DNA of 34,876 bases from Gemmatales bacterium (GTDB lineage: Bacteria; Planctomycetota; Planctomycetia; Gemmatales; HRBIN36), in the NCBI GenBank assembly GCA_025056555.1, contig JANWVZ010000020.1, positions 1 through 34,876 on the forward strand. Direction: 5' to 3'. Of this stretch, positions 34,145-34,876 are shown in pieces. The notes below the pieces were generated by a model. That model was not told the DNA's origin. It made no database searches and saw only the letters and a list, made by a program, of their open reading frames with translations. The position numbers were made by a program, and so were the translations under genes. Each line of letters begins with the position of its first letter. Positions within the stretch are counted from its first letter, which is position 1.

Positions 34145-34791
34145 GCCTCGCGGTTTGTGCATCATGCGTTTGTCGGCGAGGGGGCCAACGTTTGATGCTG
34201 GAGGAACATGCGCCGCTCTGCCCATGCTGAACCTTCCTAAGAAGAATTGCCCTAGTCCGCATTGGGGTTTCTTACTCATGCTCATCATTTCGGCAAGGCC
34301 CTGTCCTGAGTCCATTCTGTACTTATTCGCGTAATCTGCGGCTGGGAGTACTAGGAGTTCCTGAAACGAGACTGTTGTAGCATAACTTAAACCAGATAAA
34401 TGATATGGCGAGAAATAATTGCCTATTTATAGCTTGCGTGAATTTCTTGGAACTTCAACTGCCTATGAGCCAGGTGAGTGCACGTAAGTAGCCAGGGAAC
34501 ATGTACATTCTGTGTGTGAAGAAAAGGTGACGTCCTACATTTACGTACGACTGCCGAACATGAAAGCCTGTGGAACACCGACAAAACTAAGGCAGTGGGT
34601 ACATTGCCAGCGAAAATTTGGGCTATTGCCAGGAGATAAATCTTCATAAAACTCGTTTCATGAAGTACTATGACCTAAGAGAGAAATTCGTAGTAAAACC
34701 AAGACAACCGAGCAACAGAAACCTGTTAGCGCCAGATGAGCTTACAGGCGTTTGACCAATCAGGGATGCTAGTAAGTGCCCTGGTTAATGC
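34145..34791. other. gene-free stretch
   Basis: About 650 bp of AT-richer sequence. The left part is an open upstream extension of the hypothetical gene, but I see no start with a ribosome binding site in it. No other gene, repeat or hairpin is evident. Confidence 0.45.
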
Positions 34792-34819
34792 TTGCGGGCT
34801 TAATCGGAGCCGGTACAAT
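34792..34819 (+). promoter_or_regulatory. candidate promoter for a gene beyond the right edge
   Basis: TTGCGG (34792-34797) and TACAAT (34814-34819) are 16 bp apart and point right. No start codon with a ribosome binding site follows within the window. Confidence 0.45.
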
Positions 34820-34838
34820 GCGGCTCTGTCTTTCCTTG

Positions 34839-34850
34839 CTCCCGCGGGAG
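34839..34850. repeat. 12-bp perfect palindrome downstream of promoter
   Basis: CTCCCG is followed directly by CGGGAG, starting about 20 bp after the TACAAT at 34814-34819. It could be an operator or a leader hairpin. Confidence 0.3.
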
Positions 34851-34876
34851 ACAATAACTCAAACGCAAACCGTTTC

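Noticed and set aside
1-34876. tRNA genes or CRISPR arrays
   Set aside because: I looked for TTCGAATC-type T-loops in spacers and for regularly spaced repeats and found none.

Overview
The window looks like a piece of bacterial chromosome, moderately GC-rich in its genes, and most probably from a planctomycete. That assignment is inferred from gene content: a DUF1559-like prepilin, a TIGR03032-type protein beside a TPR/SPINDLY-type glycosyltransferase, a PhoPQ-activated-pathogenicity-related (PqaA) hydrolase, an FHA protein with a helical N-terminus, a secreted HEAT-repeat protein, and long spacers between mostly single-gene units. No rRNA, tRNA, CRISPR array, complete insertion sequence or phage gene is visible.

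Layout. Positions 1-4228 hold a PP-loop (DPH6-like) gene cut by the left edge, a divergent GNAT acetyltransferase, a secreted PqaA-family hydrolase, an alpha/beta hydrolase and a small BON-like protein. Positions 4703-10069 are one very large minus-strand gene encoding three successive TPR plus GT41 (OGT/SPINDLY-like) modules. A TIGR03032-type gene lies divergent to it, with a perfect 22-bp palindrome between the two. Positions 11632-16053 carry lptB with an unusual C-terminal extension, divergent from dnaA, then a membrane-anchored coiled-coil protein. Positions 16054-17888 are almost gene-free but contain a 34-codon membrane-protein ORF with an ideal ribosome binding site. Next come an ADP-ribosylglycohydrolase, a small membrane protein, and smc. 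Positions 23815-30207 hold the FHA protein, the HEAT-repeat protein, a stand-alone LOR/SDH-domain (TIGR00300) enzyme, a prepilin and a membrane-anchored Gly/Pro-rich protein that ends in a clear rho-independent terminator. Positions 30540-32425 hold a RidA-like protein and an FGGY sugar kinase. The last 2.4 kb are gene-poor and visibly more AT-rich, with one short hypothetical gene and a promoter pointing out of the window.

How it fits together. Housekeeping functions (DnaA replication initiation, Smc chromosome condensation, LptB outer-membrane lipopolysaccharide export) are mixed with lineage-specific genes. The most unusual points are the triple-module GT41 protein, whose first two modules keep their key residues exactly 557 residues apart, and its divergent TIGR03032 neighbour. 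Others are LptB with a helical tail, the 34-residue membrane ORF, and a recurrent TACAAT -10-like hexamer upstream of many genes, in one case placed so that the transcript should be leaderless.
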